This document shows, piece after piece, positions 24,058-32,267 of a DNA stretch of 64,000 nucleotides. Positions within the stretch are counted from its first letter, which is position 1; each line of letters starts with the position of its first letter. A program made the translations under genes and the position numbers. The notes beneath the pieces were generated by a model, which did no database searches, was not told the DNA's origin, and worked only from the letters and a program-made list of their open reading frames with translations. Origin of the DNA: Mordavella massiliensis (GTDB lineage Bacteria; Bacillota; Clostridia; Lachnospirales; Lachnospiraceae); the NCBI RefSeq assembly GCF_016901695.1, contig NZ_JACJKS010000006.1, forward strand, positions 62,001 to 126,000. The letters are read 5' to 3'.

Positions 24058-25170
24058 TTATTTAGCTGCTTTTCCTGTCGGGAGCTCGCCCACTGTCGTG
24101 TGCTCGCAGTCATCACTTGCGGGGTCGCCTACCTGTACCGGGTAATCGTCATGCATCAGCCACTCATACCAGCCGCCGTCATACACGGAGATATTGTCGT
24201 ATCCGTTCTCGTAGAGCACCAGGAAGGGAACGCATGCCCTCCAGCCTGTGCCGCAGTAGAAGGAGAGCTCATTGTCCAGCGTGAAATCGCAGTCCGCCCA
24301 CTCTTCTTCAAATCCTGCCAGGTCTTTCACTGTGCCGTCGTCATTGAGGAAGCCGTTTACATCTGTTGAGGACTCAGATCCCTTGCCCCAGACAGCGCCC
24401 TCCGGCTCGCCGGCCTTATCCATATAGTTGTATCCGCTCGTCTCTCCAAGGAACTCTTCCTCGCTCCGGATGCTGACAAGTTTAAAGTTGTCGTCTGTCT
24501 CAAGCTTCTCTTTGGCGTCCTCGATATCCAGACGGTACTCCGGATGAGCCGGGGCCTCCACGCCGAAATCCTCCGCGGGCTCGCCCTCGTTTACCTCTGT
24601 CTCCGTGTCGTATCCGGCGTCTTTCCAGGCTTCAATTCCGCCGTTGATGACCTTGACATCCTCGACGCCCGCCCACAGATAGGCAAATGCCTGCCTGGCA
24701 GTTCCGCTGACATCCCCGCCGTAGAGAACGACTTTCGTGTCTTTTGTGATGCCGTGGTTCAGCATATAGTCAACTACTTCCTCTGCTGCCAGAAGGTTGT
24801 ATGCCCCCTCCTCGCTTCCGGTGGCATCCTCCACCTCGCAGTTGTCCACATAGATGGCTCCCGGCACATGCCCCTCGTTGTAGGATGCGCAGTCCGCCAC
24901 ATCACCGTAACCAACTTCCGCGATCAGGATATCCTCATACCCCTCCTGCTCCCCGTCCAGCGCGCTCTGCACCCACTGGGGCGTCACATAGACCGTCTTC
25001 GTCTCCACCGGCTCCACTTCCACATCTTCCGCCTCCGCGGCGTCATCTGTGGTCTCCTCTGCAGCTTCCTGCGTCTGCTCCTACTCTGCGGATGTGTCTG
25101 TACCGCAGCCCGCCAGCATGGACGCTGTCATTGCCATGCAGAGGAACGCCGCTAATACTCTTTTCTTCAT
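24058..25170 (-). pseudogene. Two-domain rhodanese-like lipoprotein (third copy) with in-frame amber codon
   Basis: Read from the ATG at 25170, the gene encodes a lipoprotein signal (MKKRVLAAFL, lipobox LAGC with Cys22), then seven residues later hits TAG at 25081-25083. The frame is otherwise open to 24058. After the stop come an acidic linker and two rhodanese domains, the second with YCGTGWRAC. The break separates export signal from catalytic domains, so the protein would be lost unless the stop is suppressed or translation restarts at a downstream GTG, giving a cytoplasmic form. The change from GAG or CAG needs one base. A sequencing error is also possible. Confidence 0.85.
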
Positions 25171-25236
25171 AATACGTATACCTCCTGCTCATAAAAAATA
25201 GAATGAGTCCGGGCAGACATGCTGCCCTCTATTTAT

Positions 25237-25264
25237 TCTATAGACGGAAGAAATGGTTGTCCAA
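25237..25264 (-). promoter_or_regulatory. Probable promoter of the third rhodanese gene
   Basis: TTGGAC and TATAGA on the minus strand, 16 bases apart, about 70 bases before the start codon. The -35 and the sequence upstream of it (ATTGGAC preceded by TATCTAT) resemble the region upstream of the first rhodanese gene. Confidence 0.65.
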
Positions 25265-25281
25265 TCGGTATAGATAATAAG

Positions 25282-25320
25282 CAGGGGCTGTATATAGATA
25301 ATTTCTATACACAGCCCCTG
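25282..25320 (-). terminator. Hairpin after the broken Rpn-family gene
   Basis: Ten-base arms (CAGGGGCTGT/ACAGCCCCTG) with an inner AT-rich stem; the T-rich tail is weak. It separates the Rpn pseudogene from the rhodanese promoter. Confidence 0.6.
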
Positions 25321-25324
25321 TACT

Positions 25325-26135
25325 CTAGTTCCTGTTTTCCCTGCACATCTGCCCGATCTCCGGATCGTCTGCATCCGGATTTTTCTCCAACAGATCAACA
25401 ACATTCTGCACATATACTTCATCCAGTTCCAGCCATTCTGCAATTTCTTTTGCAGATAGTCCTTTCCCCCTCTTCCTTCGGATAATCCCGATCAACTCCG
25501 CTTCTTTTCCACTTGTGTAACCGTCTTCGCGTATCATACGCTCCCTCTCAAATATCTTCATATATTCCAGTGACACCTCCCTGTCATGCTTGACCTTCTG
25601 CACCATCTGATGGATGGCCATAAGATCTGCATCTTTTGCATTTTCTTCCCTGGAATCTTCAAGATACTTCAAGAGTCTCCGGAGCTCTTCCGGCGGATTT
25701 CCTTTTGTCCCCTTTGTATAGAGAAATATCGTTCTCGCTCCATCTTCATAAGACAACTCCGGCTCTTCTATACAACTGTTTTTGATCGTATATACCATCC
25801 GATTTAACTGAAACGGATCATACGGAGAAATAAAGATCACAGCTACATTTTTCAACTGTCCATAATCTTCTCCCGATGCCAGACTGTCCGCATCTATCTT
25901 GGCATGATAGAATCGTGCACGCTTCGGCAGTATATGACGAAGTGTTTCCCTTCCGTCTTTATCCGGCTCAATGTCATAGACCATGTCTATATCATCTTCC
26001 CTGGATTCTTCTGCATATACATCCAGCCGGATACCATCCTCCTGCACACTTCCGGTCCGATTCCCGGATAGCTCAACACGCTGCCCATCAGAAAATCATC
26101 CAGTAAATTCAGCTCTTCAAGATTCCTTTTCTGCA
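25325..26135 (-). pseudogene. Frameshifted Rpn-family PD-(D/E)XK protein
   Basis: An ATG at 26135 behind GAAAGGAG begins a frame reading DFLMGSVLSYPGIGPEVC, the expected start of this family. About 30 codons in, the frame moves by one base and the rest continues in another frame from GIRLDVYAEE to the end. The joint also lacks the roughly 30-40 residues that normally separate these two motifs, so an internal deletion produced the frameshift. Downstream parts are intact, including the YDIEPDKDG region and a C-terminal helix-turn-helix-like tail. Probably non-functional. Confidence 0.75.
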
Positions 26136-26310
26136 TTCTTTTCTCCTTTCATTGTAGTGCTTTTGCCTGGAAAAGCCAATATTAGTTTTTTCTTTTTTGA
26201 ATGGAATAGTTCCGCGATACAGCGGCTGATACGTATCAAGATAAAATACAGAATATCTCTGAATTTTGTTTGTGAATGGATTATAGCAAGGGAAAAGCGC
26301 TTCTGTCAAC

Positions 26311-26349
26311 AAAAAAGATGGACATACAGAACATCTCCATATGTCCATC
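26311..26349 (-). terminator. Intrinsic terminator of the double-cubane operon
   Basis: Ten-base arms (GATGGACATA/TATGTCCATC), a 13-base loop and a run of six T on the minus strand, just downstream of the last gene of the operon. Confidence 0.85.
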
Positions 26350-26366
26350 CTCCTGATCTCCGCGAT

Positions 26367-27518
26367 CTACAGCATCTCAATAAACGCCGCGATCCTCGTG
26401 TTCAACTGGCCAATGTCAGCCTGGGAGTAGTCTGTCTCCACATTGATGTAGGGGATCCCCTTCTCCTCGTTGACGAACTTGCGGATGCCGAACGCCTCCA
26501 CGTTGTAGGTGTGGCAGGCCTGCAGCGTCATCTCCACCACGCCGTCCACCTTGTACTCGTCGATGAGCCGGCCCAGCAGTTCCAGACGGTTCGGGTTCGG
26601 CGTCATGACAGAGCACCCGATATTGAGATACCGCTCCGCCAGCGCCTGGTATACATCCGGGTTGTCCTCGTCCACCAGCTTGTCAATGGATTTGGCGCCG
26701 CTGCAGTTCTCAAATGTGACGACCACGCCGCCGTTCTGCTCCACCGCGTCGATGACCTTCTCCGTCGCGCCGCCGATGGGGCAGCCGGAGATGAGGATGC
26801 GGGGCTTTTTCTCCAGCATCTTGCCGTCCGCGTACTCTTTTTTGATCTTCTCAACCAGGGCGTCCACTTCGCCCGGGATCTCTTTCCTGTCAAACTTGAA
26901 GGTGCTGCCGTACAGGACCTTAAAGAGATCGTGGCCCGTGATCGGCACCGGGTCGTTCTTCATCACCTCGTACAGGTGCTTCAGGGACGCGCGGCCTGCG
27001 TTGTTGACGCGGATGGCGTCCCGGATCTCATCCTCCGTGATGGTCACGTCAAACTTCTTCTCCAGGTACTCCTTAAAGCGGATGATCTCGCTCTTCCACA
27101 GCTTCAGCGCCTCCGGGCCCTGGGTGTTGGGAAGCTCCATGATAAACACGTCCTTGAACTGGGACATGTACTCGTACATCTTCTTTTTGCCGTCGCAGGT
27201 CGTCTCCCCCACCACCACGTCAGAGAAATAGAAGAACGGACATTTCTCCGTCTTGGCAAAGCCGTAGCTCGACTTGATCAGGGGGCACAGGTTCTTCGGC
27301 AGATCCCGCTCCGCGTCCGGGATCGTCTCGTCAGACGTGGAGCAGAGCCCTACGGTCGCCGCCCCCATGGCCATGGCGATCTCCTGGGGGAAATACGTGC
27401 AGTAAGCGCCGACGATGGGGACGCCCTGCTCCTTTAACTTCTTCACGCCCAGGAAAGAGTTTTTCCTCTGCTCTGCAAATTCTTCAAATACTTCCGGTAA
27501 ATCTTTGATCAGTTCCAT
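26367..27518 (-). CDS. Double-cubane-cluster anaerobic reductase (2-hydroxyacyl-CoA dehydratase family)
   Basis: A 383-residue member of the HgdB/BcrC family. The cysteine pattern (AYCTYFPQE, GLCSTSDE, NLCPLIK, KCPFFYF, TTCDGKKK, SGCPIGG) fits the double-cubane [8Fe-9S] subgroup rather than a two-subunit dehydratase. Such proteins are driven by an ATP-dependent activator to very low potential and can reduce small stable molecules. The activator gene is 18 bases upstream, and a second reductase-like gene begins the operon. The natural substrate of these enzymes is unknown. Confidence 0.87.
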   Translation of the reverse strand: MELIKDLPEVFEEFAEQRKNSFLGVKKLKEQGVPIVGAYCTYFPQEIAMAMGAATVGLCSTSDETIPDAERDLPKNLCPLIKSSYGFAKTEKCPFFYFSDVVVGETTCDGKKKMYEYMSQFKDVFIMELPNTQGPEALKLWKSEIIRFKEYLEKKFDVTITEDEIRDAIRVNNAGRASLKHLYEVMKNDPVPITGHDLFKVLYGSTFKFDRKEIPGEVDALVEKIKKEYADGKMLEKKPRILISGCPIGGATEKVIDAVEQNGGVVVTFENCSGAKSIDKLVDEDNPDVYQALAERYLNIGCSVMTPNPNRLELLGRLIDEYKVDGVVEMTLQACHTYNVEAFGIRKFVNEEKGIPYINVETDYSQADIGQLNTRIAAFIEML

Positions 27519-27536
27519 GCTGTCTTTCTTCTCCTC

Positions 27537-28319
27537 CTATCTGTTCTTTGCCGCTGCGCGCATGGTCTTTTCCCTCGCCAGCAGCGCCGCCCCGAGAGCA
27601 CCGGCATAGCGTCCGTAATCCGTGGGGGACACGGTCTTTCCGATCTTCTGGGACAAAATCTTTGTGAAATACCGGCTGGAGGAGAGCCCTCCTGTCAGTA
27701 TGATCTGGTCCGGCAGTTCCTTGCGCATGGCGAGCTGCGCCACCTTGGCCGCCACGGAATCCACCACGCCGGCGGCGATGTCTTCCCGCCTGCGGCCCTC
27801 GCCGATGTAGTTGATGACCTCCGACTCCGCGAACACGGTGCACAGGGAGCTGATGGCCAGGGTCTCCCCCTTCTCCGCCATATCAAAGAGCTCGCCAAGG
27901 TCCACGCCCAGCCGGTTGGCCATGATCTCCAGGAATTTTCCTGTCCCGGCGGAGCACTTGTCATTCATGAGGAAATCCTGCACGACGCCGCGGCTGATGA
28001 GGATGACCTTCGTATCCTGGCCGCCCACGTCGATGACGGCGCAGTCGTCGCTCCCCATCTCCCGCCCGCCTCTGGCATGGCAGGTGATCTCCGTGATCAC
28101 GTAGTCCGCGTAGTCCACAGCCACGCGTCCGTAGCCTGTCGCCACCACCTTCGCCGTCTCCCGGGACACGTCGATGCCGTCTTCCCGCAGGCGCCCTGCG
28201 ATGGTGCGCGCCGTCTCCTTGCTGCTCCAGCCGGTTGGGAGGGCAAATTCCAGCTCATGGTCTCCGCGGGCCACCACCTTGGCGGCCGTGGAGCCTATAT
28301 CGATTCCTATGTAATCCAT
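27537..28319 (-). CDS. ATP-dependent activator of the dehydratase/double-cubane family
   Basis: A 260-residue ASKHA-fold ATPase (HgdC/YjiL type). It has the N-terminal phosphate loop GIDIGSTAAK, the second DVGGQDTK, and two cysteines that form the dimer-bridging 4Fe-4S cluster (NDKCSAGTGKF and SSLCTVF), plus TGGLSSS. It uses ATP to inject an electron at low potential into the partner reductase. It is flanked by the DUF3343 gene and the double-cubane reductase gene, with 16- and 18-base gaps. Confidence 0.94.
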   Translation of the reverse strand: MDYIGIDIGSTAAKVVARGDHELEFALPTGWSSKETARTIAGRLREDGIDVSRETAKVVATGYGRVAVDYADYVITEITCHARGGREMGSDDCAVIDVGGQDTKVILISRGVVQDFLMNDKCSAGTGKFLEIMANRLGVDLGELFDMAEKGETLAISSLCTVFAESEVINYIGEGRRREDIAAGVVDSVAAKVAQLAMRKELPDQIILTGGLSSSRYFTKILSQKIGKTVSPTDYGRYAGALGAALLAREKTMRAAAKNR

Positions 28320-28335
28320 CCTGCACTCCTTCCTG

Positions 28336-28596
28336 TCAGCAGTAGCGGTCCCTGCCCGGGTTCACGTCTTTCTCAACTGCCGCTATCTCCAGTATCTCAA
28401 TGCCGTTCTCCTCCACGCAGGCCCGGATCTTCCCCAGATCTTCCTCCTTTACAAGGAGGGAGATGCCGCAGCATTTGCTGGCGCTCCTCGGGGTGGGCGC
28501 GATCACGGACCGCACCCCCTCCTTCTTCAGCTTCTGGTAGAGCCGCATGCCGTTGTCATGGTTGGGAAAGAGCACGTAATACTGTATCTCTTTCAT
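28336..28596 (-). CDS. DUF3343 putative Se/S carrier-like protein
   Basis: An 86-residue protein with a ferredoxin-like pattern (YYVLFPNHDNG, then PTPRSASKCCGISL). The family is annotated as a putative selenium/sulfur carrier; the CC near residue 42 would carry the atom. It lies six bases after the second reductase gene and before the activator, which suggests a role in maturing or supplying sulfur to the reductase clusters. The start is the internal ATG at the end of the upstream gene; the longer frame is a shadow of that gene. Confidence 0.82.
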   Translation of the reverse strand: MKEIQYYVLFPNHDNGMRLYQKLKKEGVRSVIAPTPRSASKCCGISLLVKEEDLGKIRACVEENGIEILEIAAVEKDVNPGRDRYC

Positions 28597-28601
28597 CTGT
28601 C

Positions 28602-29876
28602 CTACGCCCCCAGCATCTCGATGAACGCGCTGATCCTTGTACGCAGCTGCTGGGCGTCGCTGTCCACGTAGTCTGTCTCGATGCCGAGCACCGGGATGCC
28701 TGCCTTCTTGAGCTCGCGCTCCACCGTGTAGCCCTCCACATCGTACAGGCTGCAGAACTTCAGGTTCACATCGATGACGCCGTCCACCTTGTACTCCTTT
28801 GCCAGGCGAATGATGTCGTCGATCCTTGCATGGTTCGGGGTGAAGCATGCGCAGTTGATGCCCATATACCGCTCCGCCAGGGCGTCGATCTGCTCGTCCA
28901 CGGTCGTCTTCGTCTCGTCCACGAGGCGCTCGAAGTAGCGTGTGCCGGTGCACATCTCCTCACAGACAACAGCGCCGCCGCTCGTCTCCACCAGGTTGTG
29001 GAGCTTCCAGTTGGGGATGGCGAGCGGTGTGCCGGTCAGCATGATCCGCTTCGTCCCTGCCGGGAATACACTGACGCCTTCCGCCACCCTCTTCTCCAGC
29101 TCGTCGCAGAGTTTGTTCGTCATCTCCGTAAATCTGGCCGGATCGTCGTAGAACGCGATCTGGGAGATGAGGAGCACATCCTTGCCGCTGATGGGGAGCT
29201 TCTCGTTCCTGCGGAACGCATACAGTCTCTCCAGCGCTTTTCTCTTGTTGTTGATCAGATGGATGCTGGCCGCCAGCTTGTCGGCCGTGATGGTGTTGCC
29301 GGTGAACTCCTCCACTACTTTCTTAAAAGTGCGGATCTCATCCGCCCAGGAACAGACGTCCTTCTCCCGCTTCATCTGGGGCAGGTCCATCACATGCACG
29401 GGCACGTCCTCGCCCAGGATCTCCCACGCCTTCTTCTTGCCGTCGCAGGTCGTCTCGCCCACATACATATCCGCAATGCGGAAGAAGGGGCAGGTCCGGT
29501 CAAGCCTTGCGCCGACAGACGCCTTGATGAGGGGACAGGTGTTGGTGGGAAGGACTTTCTCGCCGCCGGGAACCCAGAACTGGGAGCCGCCGCACAGGCC
29601 GGTGGCGATGGCGTCCGCCGCGAACACGATCTCGTCCGGCACATACACGCAGAAGGTGCCGAACACCTTGCCGCCCTTCTTCTGGTGCTCGATAAGCTCC
29701 GCCGGGCGCACGCCGTGGATCTCCGCCACGACAAAGTTAAAATAGTCCATGGCTTCCGGCCGGTTCTCCTGGGAGAGATAGACATCCCCGAACGCCTGGG
29801 GCAGCACTTCGCAGAGCTGATCGTGCGTATCTACATCCATGCCCAGATCTTCCCACATCTTTCTGTAATCTGCCAT
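28602..29876 (-). CDS. Second 2-hydroxyacyl-CoA dehydratase/double-cubane family protein
   Basis: A 424-residue protein homologous to the reductase at the other end of the operon, with an N-terminal extension of about 50 residues. Shared cysteine motifs are GTFCVYVPDE, GLCGGSQ, NTCPLIK, TCPFFRI and TTCDGKKK; the later glycine/cysteine segment differs (GTPLAIPN), so one ligand may be missing or replaced. It could be a partner of the second protein in a heterodimer or a separate enzyme served by the same activator. It is the first gene of the operon, behind a strong GAGGAGG ribosome site. Confidence 0.85.
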   Translation of the reverse strand: MADYRKMWEDLGMDVDTHDQLCEVLPQAFGDVYLSQENRPEAMDYFNFVVAEIHGVRPAELIEHQKKGGKVFGTFCVYVPDEIVFAADAIATGLCGGSQFWVPGGEKVLPTNTCPLIKASVGARLDRTCPFFRIADMYVGETTCDGKKKAWEILGEDVPVHVMDLPQMKREKDVCSWADEIRTFKKVVEEFTGNTITADKLAASIHLINNKRKALERLYAFRRNEKLPISGKDVLLISQIAFYDDPARFTEMTNKLCDELEKRVAEGVSVFPAGTKRIMLTGTPLAIPNWKLHNLVETSGGAVVCEEMCTGTRYFERLVDETKTTVDEQIDALAERYMGINCACFTPNHARIDDIIRLAKEYKVDGVIDVNLKFCSLYDVEGYTVERELKKAGIPVLGIETDYVDSDAQQLRTRISAFIEMLGA

Positions 29877-29885
29877 AATAAAAAA

Positions 29886-29927
29886 CCTCCTCTTTCGTGC
29901 GGGAAGCCGGCGTTCCCCCGGCTTCCC
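29886..29927 (-). promoter_or_regulatory. 5'-leader hairpin next to the ribosome site of the double-cubane operon
   Basis: Ten-base perfect arms (GGGAAGCCGG/CCGGCTTCCC) with a seven-base loop lie directly before the GAGGAGG ribosome site on the minus strand. No T-run follows, so it is more likely an mRNA-stabilising or translation-control structure than a terminator. Confidence 0.5.
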
Positions 29928-30036
29928 TGCATTTTCCTGTATACTACGGTATCACGTTTCGTATAGAGGAACAATTGGAATGAGAAGGTTTCATAATAGA
30001 TTTTTCTGATAGAAATTCCTGATTTATTGTTTTTTT

Positions 30037-31215
30037 CTATATGCCGTCCTCCGGCTGGTCCAGCAGCCTTTCAAGGGCCCGGATGCACGCGTCCACCTCC
30101 GCCTCTGTGTTGGCCGCGCTGAAGGCAAAGCGCACGGTCCCCTGAGGGAAGGTCCCAAGAGCCCGGTGCGCCATGGGCGCGCAGTGAAGCCCCACCCGGG
30201 TCATGATGCCGTACTCCTGCTCCAGGGCAAAGGCCAGCACTGCATTGTCCCTGCCCGGGAAGTCCAGGGATACCACCGCCACCCTGCCGTCCGTCCCCTG
30301 CCGCCCGGCGATCCGGACGCCCGGAAGCGCCCTGACCTGTTCCAGGAAGCGGGCCGTCAGCTCCATCTTCCTTCGGTGGATCACATCCAGCCCGGTCTTC
30401 TCTATGTAGGCGAGCGCCGCGTGCAGGCCGATGATCCCCGGCAGGTTCATGGTGCCGCTCTCATACTTGTCCGGCAGCGTCCGGGGCATGGAGAGGCTGT
30501 CGGACATGCTCCCGGTCCCGCCTGCGATCAGCGGCTCCATCTCCTTATCCAGCGCCCCGGAGATGACGAAGCCGCCGATTCCCTGGGGGCCCAGAAGCCC
30601 CTTGTGCCCCGTGAACGCCAGGAAGTCAATGCAGGCCGCCTCCATATCCACCGGGATGGTGCCGGCGCTCTGGGCCGTGTCCACCACAAAAAAGACGCCC
30701 CTCTTCCTGCAGATCCGCCCGATCTCCCCGATGGGGACAATGGTGCCGCACACGTTGGACGCGTGGAGGACAATGACCGCTCTCGTCCGGGGCTGCAGCA
30801 TCCGCTCCACATCCGCCGGGTCCACACCTCCCTCCCGGTCCGTGGGCAGCGCCTCACAGACGACGCCCTCCTTCTCCATACAGTGCAGGGGCCGCATGAC
30901 CGCGTTGTGCTCCATGCCTGTCACAAGCACGTGATCCCCCCGCTTCAGGAAGCCGCGGATAAAGTAATTGAGGGAGTAGGTGATGCCCGGCGTAAAGATC
31001 ACCCGCCGGGAGTCCGGCGCATGAAACAGGCGCGCCAGCTGCTCCCTCGTCTCCAGCACCGCCGCCTCCACCTCGTAGGCGCCCTCGTAACTGCCCCGGT
31101 TGATGTTGAAAGCGCCGCTTTTCAGCAGCTCCCCCACCGCCTCCGCCACGCCGGGCGCCTTGGGAAAGGATGTGCTGCCGTTGTCAAAATAGATCTTTTC
31201 TCCTGTCTCGTTCAT
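30037..31215 (-). CDS. Cysteine-desulfurase-family aminotransferase class V (TIGR01977 type)
   Basis: A 392-residue PLP enzyme of the NifS/SufS fold. The start YFDNGSTSFPK, the lysine region AFTGHKGLLGPQG and the C-terminal RVGLHCAPMAHRALGT (catalytic cysteine loop) are those of the EF2568-like subgroup. Such enzymes take sulfur or selenium from cysteine or selenocysteine, and members are often linked to selenium genes (SelD, YedF). Here it lies 160 bases upstream of the double-cubane operon that contains a DUF3343 carrier, a consistent sulfur/selenium context. Confidence 0.9.
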   Translation of the reverse strand: MNETGEKIYFDNGSTSFPKAPGVAEAVGELLKSGAFNINRGSYEGAYEVEAAVLETREQLARLFHAPDSRRVIFTPGITYSLNYFIRGFLKRGDHVLVTGMEHNAVMRPLHCMEKEGVVCEALPTDREGGVDPADVERMLQPRTRAVIVLHASNVCGTIVPIGEIGRICRKRGVFFVVDTAQSAGTIPVDMEAACIDFLAFTGHKGLLGPQGIGGFVISGALDKEMEPLIAGGTGSMSDSLSMPRTLPDKYESGTMNLPGIIGLHAALAYIEKTGLDVIHRRKMELTARFLEQVRALPGVRIAGRQGTDGRVAVVSLDFPGRDNAVLAFALEQEYGIMTRVGLHCAPMAHRALGTFPQGTVRFAFSAANTEAEVDACIRALERLLDQPEDGI

Positions 31216-31339
31216 GTTTCTTCCGCTCCTTACAGCCTGGATTTCTCTTCTATCAGCTTATACCTTTTTCCGGCGGGGGACAAGCTTGCTTTTTTGTATT
31301 ATAATAGTCGTATTGGATAAAAACACGCTGGAGGTTCCC

Positions 31340-32245
31340 ATGAAAGACCTGTCTTCCCTGTATGAAAACTGCACACTCTGCCCCCGCATGTGCCATGTGG
31401 ACCGGCGCGCCCGCACAGGCGTGTGCGGCTGCGGGACGGACCTGACTGCCGGGAGGGCCGCGCTCCATCTCTGGGAGGAGCCCTGCCTGTCCGGCCAGGG
31501 CGGCAGCGGCGCCGTCTTTTTCTCAGGCTGCACCCTGAAGTGCTGCTACTGTCAGAACTACCCCATCAGCCAGGAGGGGGTCGGGAAAATCCTCTCCCAG
31601 GAAGAGCTGGAGAGGATCCTTCTTAACCTGCAGGAGCAGGGCGCCCAGAATATCGACCTCATCACAGCCACCCAGTTCCTGCCCTCCCTCCTCCCCGTGC
31701 TCCGGCGGGTCCGCCCGAAGCTTGCCATTCCCATTGTCTGGAACTGCGGCGGCTACGAGCGGATGGAGACGCTGCGGATGCTGGAAGGGTATGTGGACGT
31801 GTACCTGCCGGATCTGAAATACTGCTCCCCGGAGACGGCAAAAAAATATTCCGGTGCGCCGGACTATTTCCTCCACGCCCGGGAGGCGGTGAAAGAAATG
31901 ATCCGGCAGACCGGAACACCTGTGTTCGCCGCGGACGGGAGCCTGCAAAAGGGCACCCTCATCCGCCATCTCGTGCTGCCCGGACAGCGGGAGGACTCTG
32001 TCCGCATCCTCAGGTGGATGGCCGCGTCCCTTCCAAGAGGGCAGTTCCTCCTCAGCCTCCTGAGCCAGTACACCCCCTTCTACCAGGCCGCCCGCCATCC
32101 GGAGATCAACCGCCGCGTCACCTCCTACGAGTACGGCAGGGTGGTGGACGCCGCCCTGGCCCTCGGGCTGGACGAGGGGTTCATGCAGGCGCGCTCCAGC
32201 GCAAAGGAGGAGTACACGCCGCCCTTTGACCTGGAGGGGCTGTAG
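31340..32245 (+). CDS. PflX-type radical SAM protein
   Basis: A 301-residue protein resembling pyruvate-formate-lyase-activating enzymes. An N-terminal cysteine segment (ENCTLCPRMCHVDR) precedes the radical SAM motif CTLKCCYC, and the core (LITATQFLP, VWNCGGYE, YLPDLKY) is typical of COG1313/PflX. The substrate is unknown; a glycyl-radical enzyme partner is not in the window. Start at the ATG five bases after GGAGG, rather than the longer frame. It is divergent from the cysteine-desulfurase-like gene and convergent with the collagen-like gene. Confidence 0.88.
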   Translation: MKDLSSLYENCTLCPRMCHVDRRARTGVCGCGTDLTAGRAALHLWEEPCLSGQGGSGAVFFSGCTLKCCYCQNYPISQEGVGKILSQEELERILLNLQEQGAQNIDLITATQFLPSLLPVLRRVRPKLAIPIVWNCGGYERMETLRMLEGYVDVYLPDLKYCSPETAKKYSGAPDYFLHAREAVKEMIRQTGTPVFAADGSLQKGTLIRHLVLPGQREDSVRILRWMAASLPRGQFLLSLLSQYTPFYQAARHPEINRRVTSYEYGRVVDAALALGLDEGFMQARSSAKEEYTPPFDLEGL

Positions 32246-32267
32246 GCGCGCCATGAAAGAGCGGGGT

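Noticed and set aside
25081-25083. Pyrrolysine or other recoded amino acid at the amber codon
   Set aside because: The position lies in a non-conserved linker next to the lipobox, and sister proteins have no special residue there. A nonsense mutation is simpler, so recoding is kept only as a possibility in the finding.
25983-27437. 484-codon frame running opposite the reductase gene
   Set aside because: Shadow of the conserved reductase; its start lies in the frameshifted Rpn gene and the composition is not protein-like.
28077-29966. 629-codon open frame antisense to the double-cubane operon
   Set aside because: It lies wholly over conserved genes on the other strand; the translation is Arg/His/Leu-rich without any domain and has no ribosome site. 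It results from high GC content.
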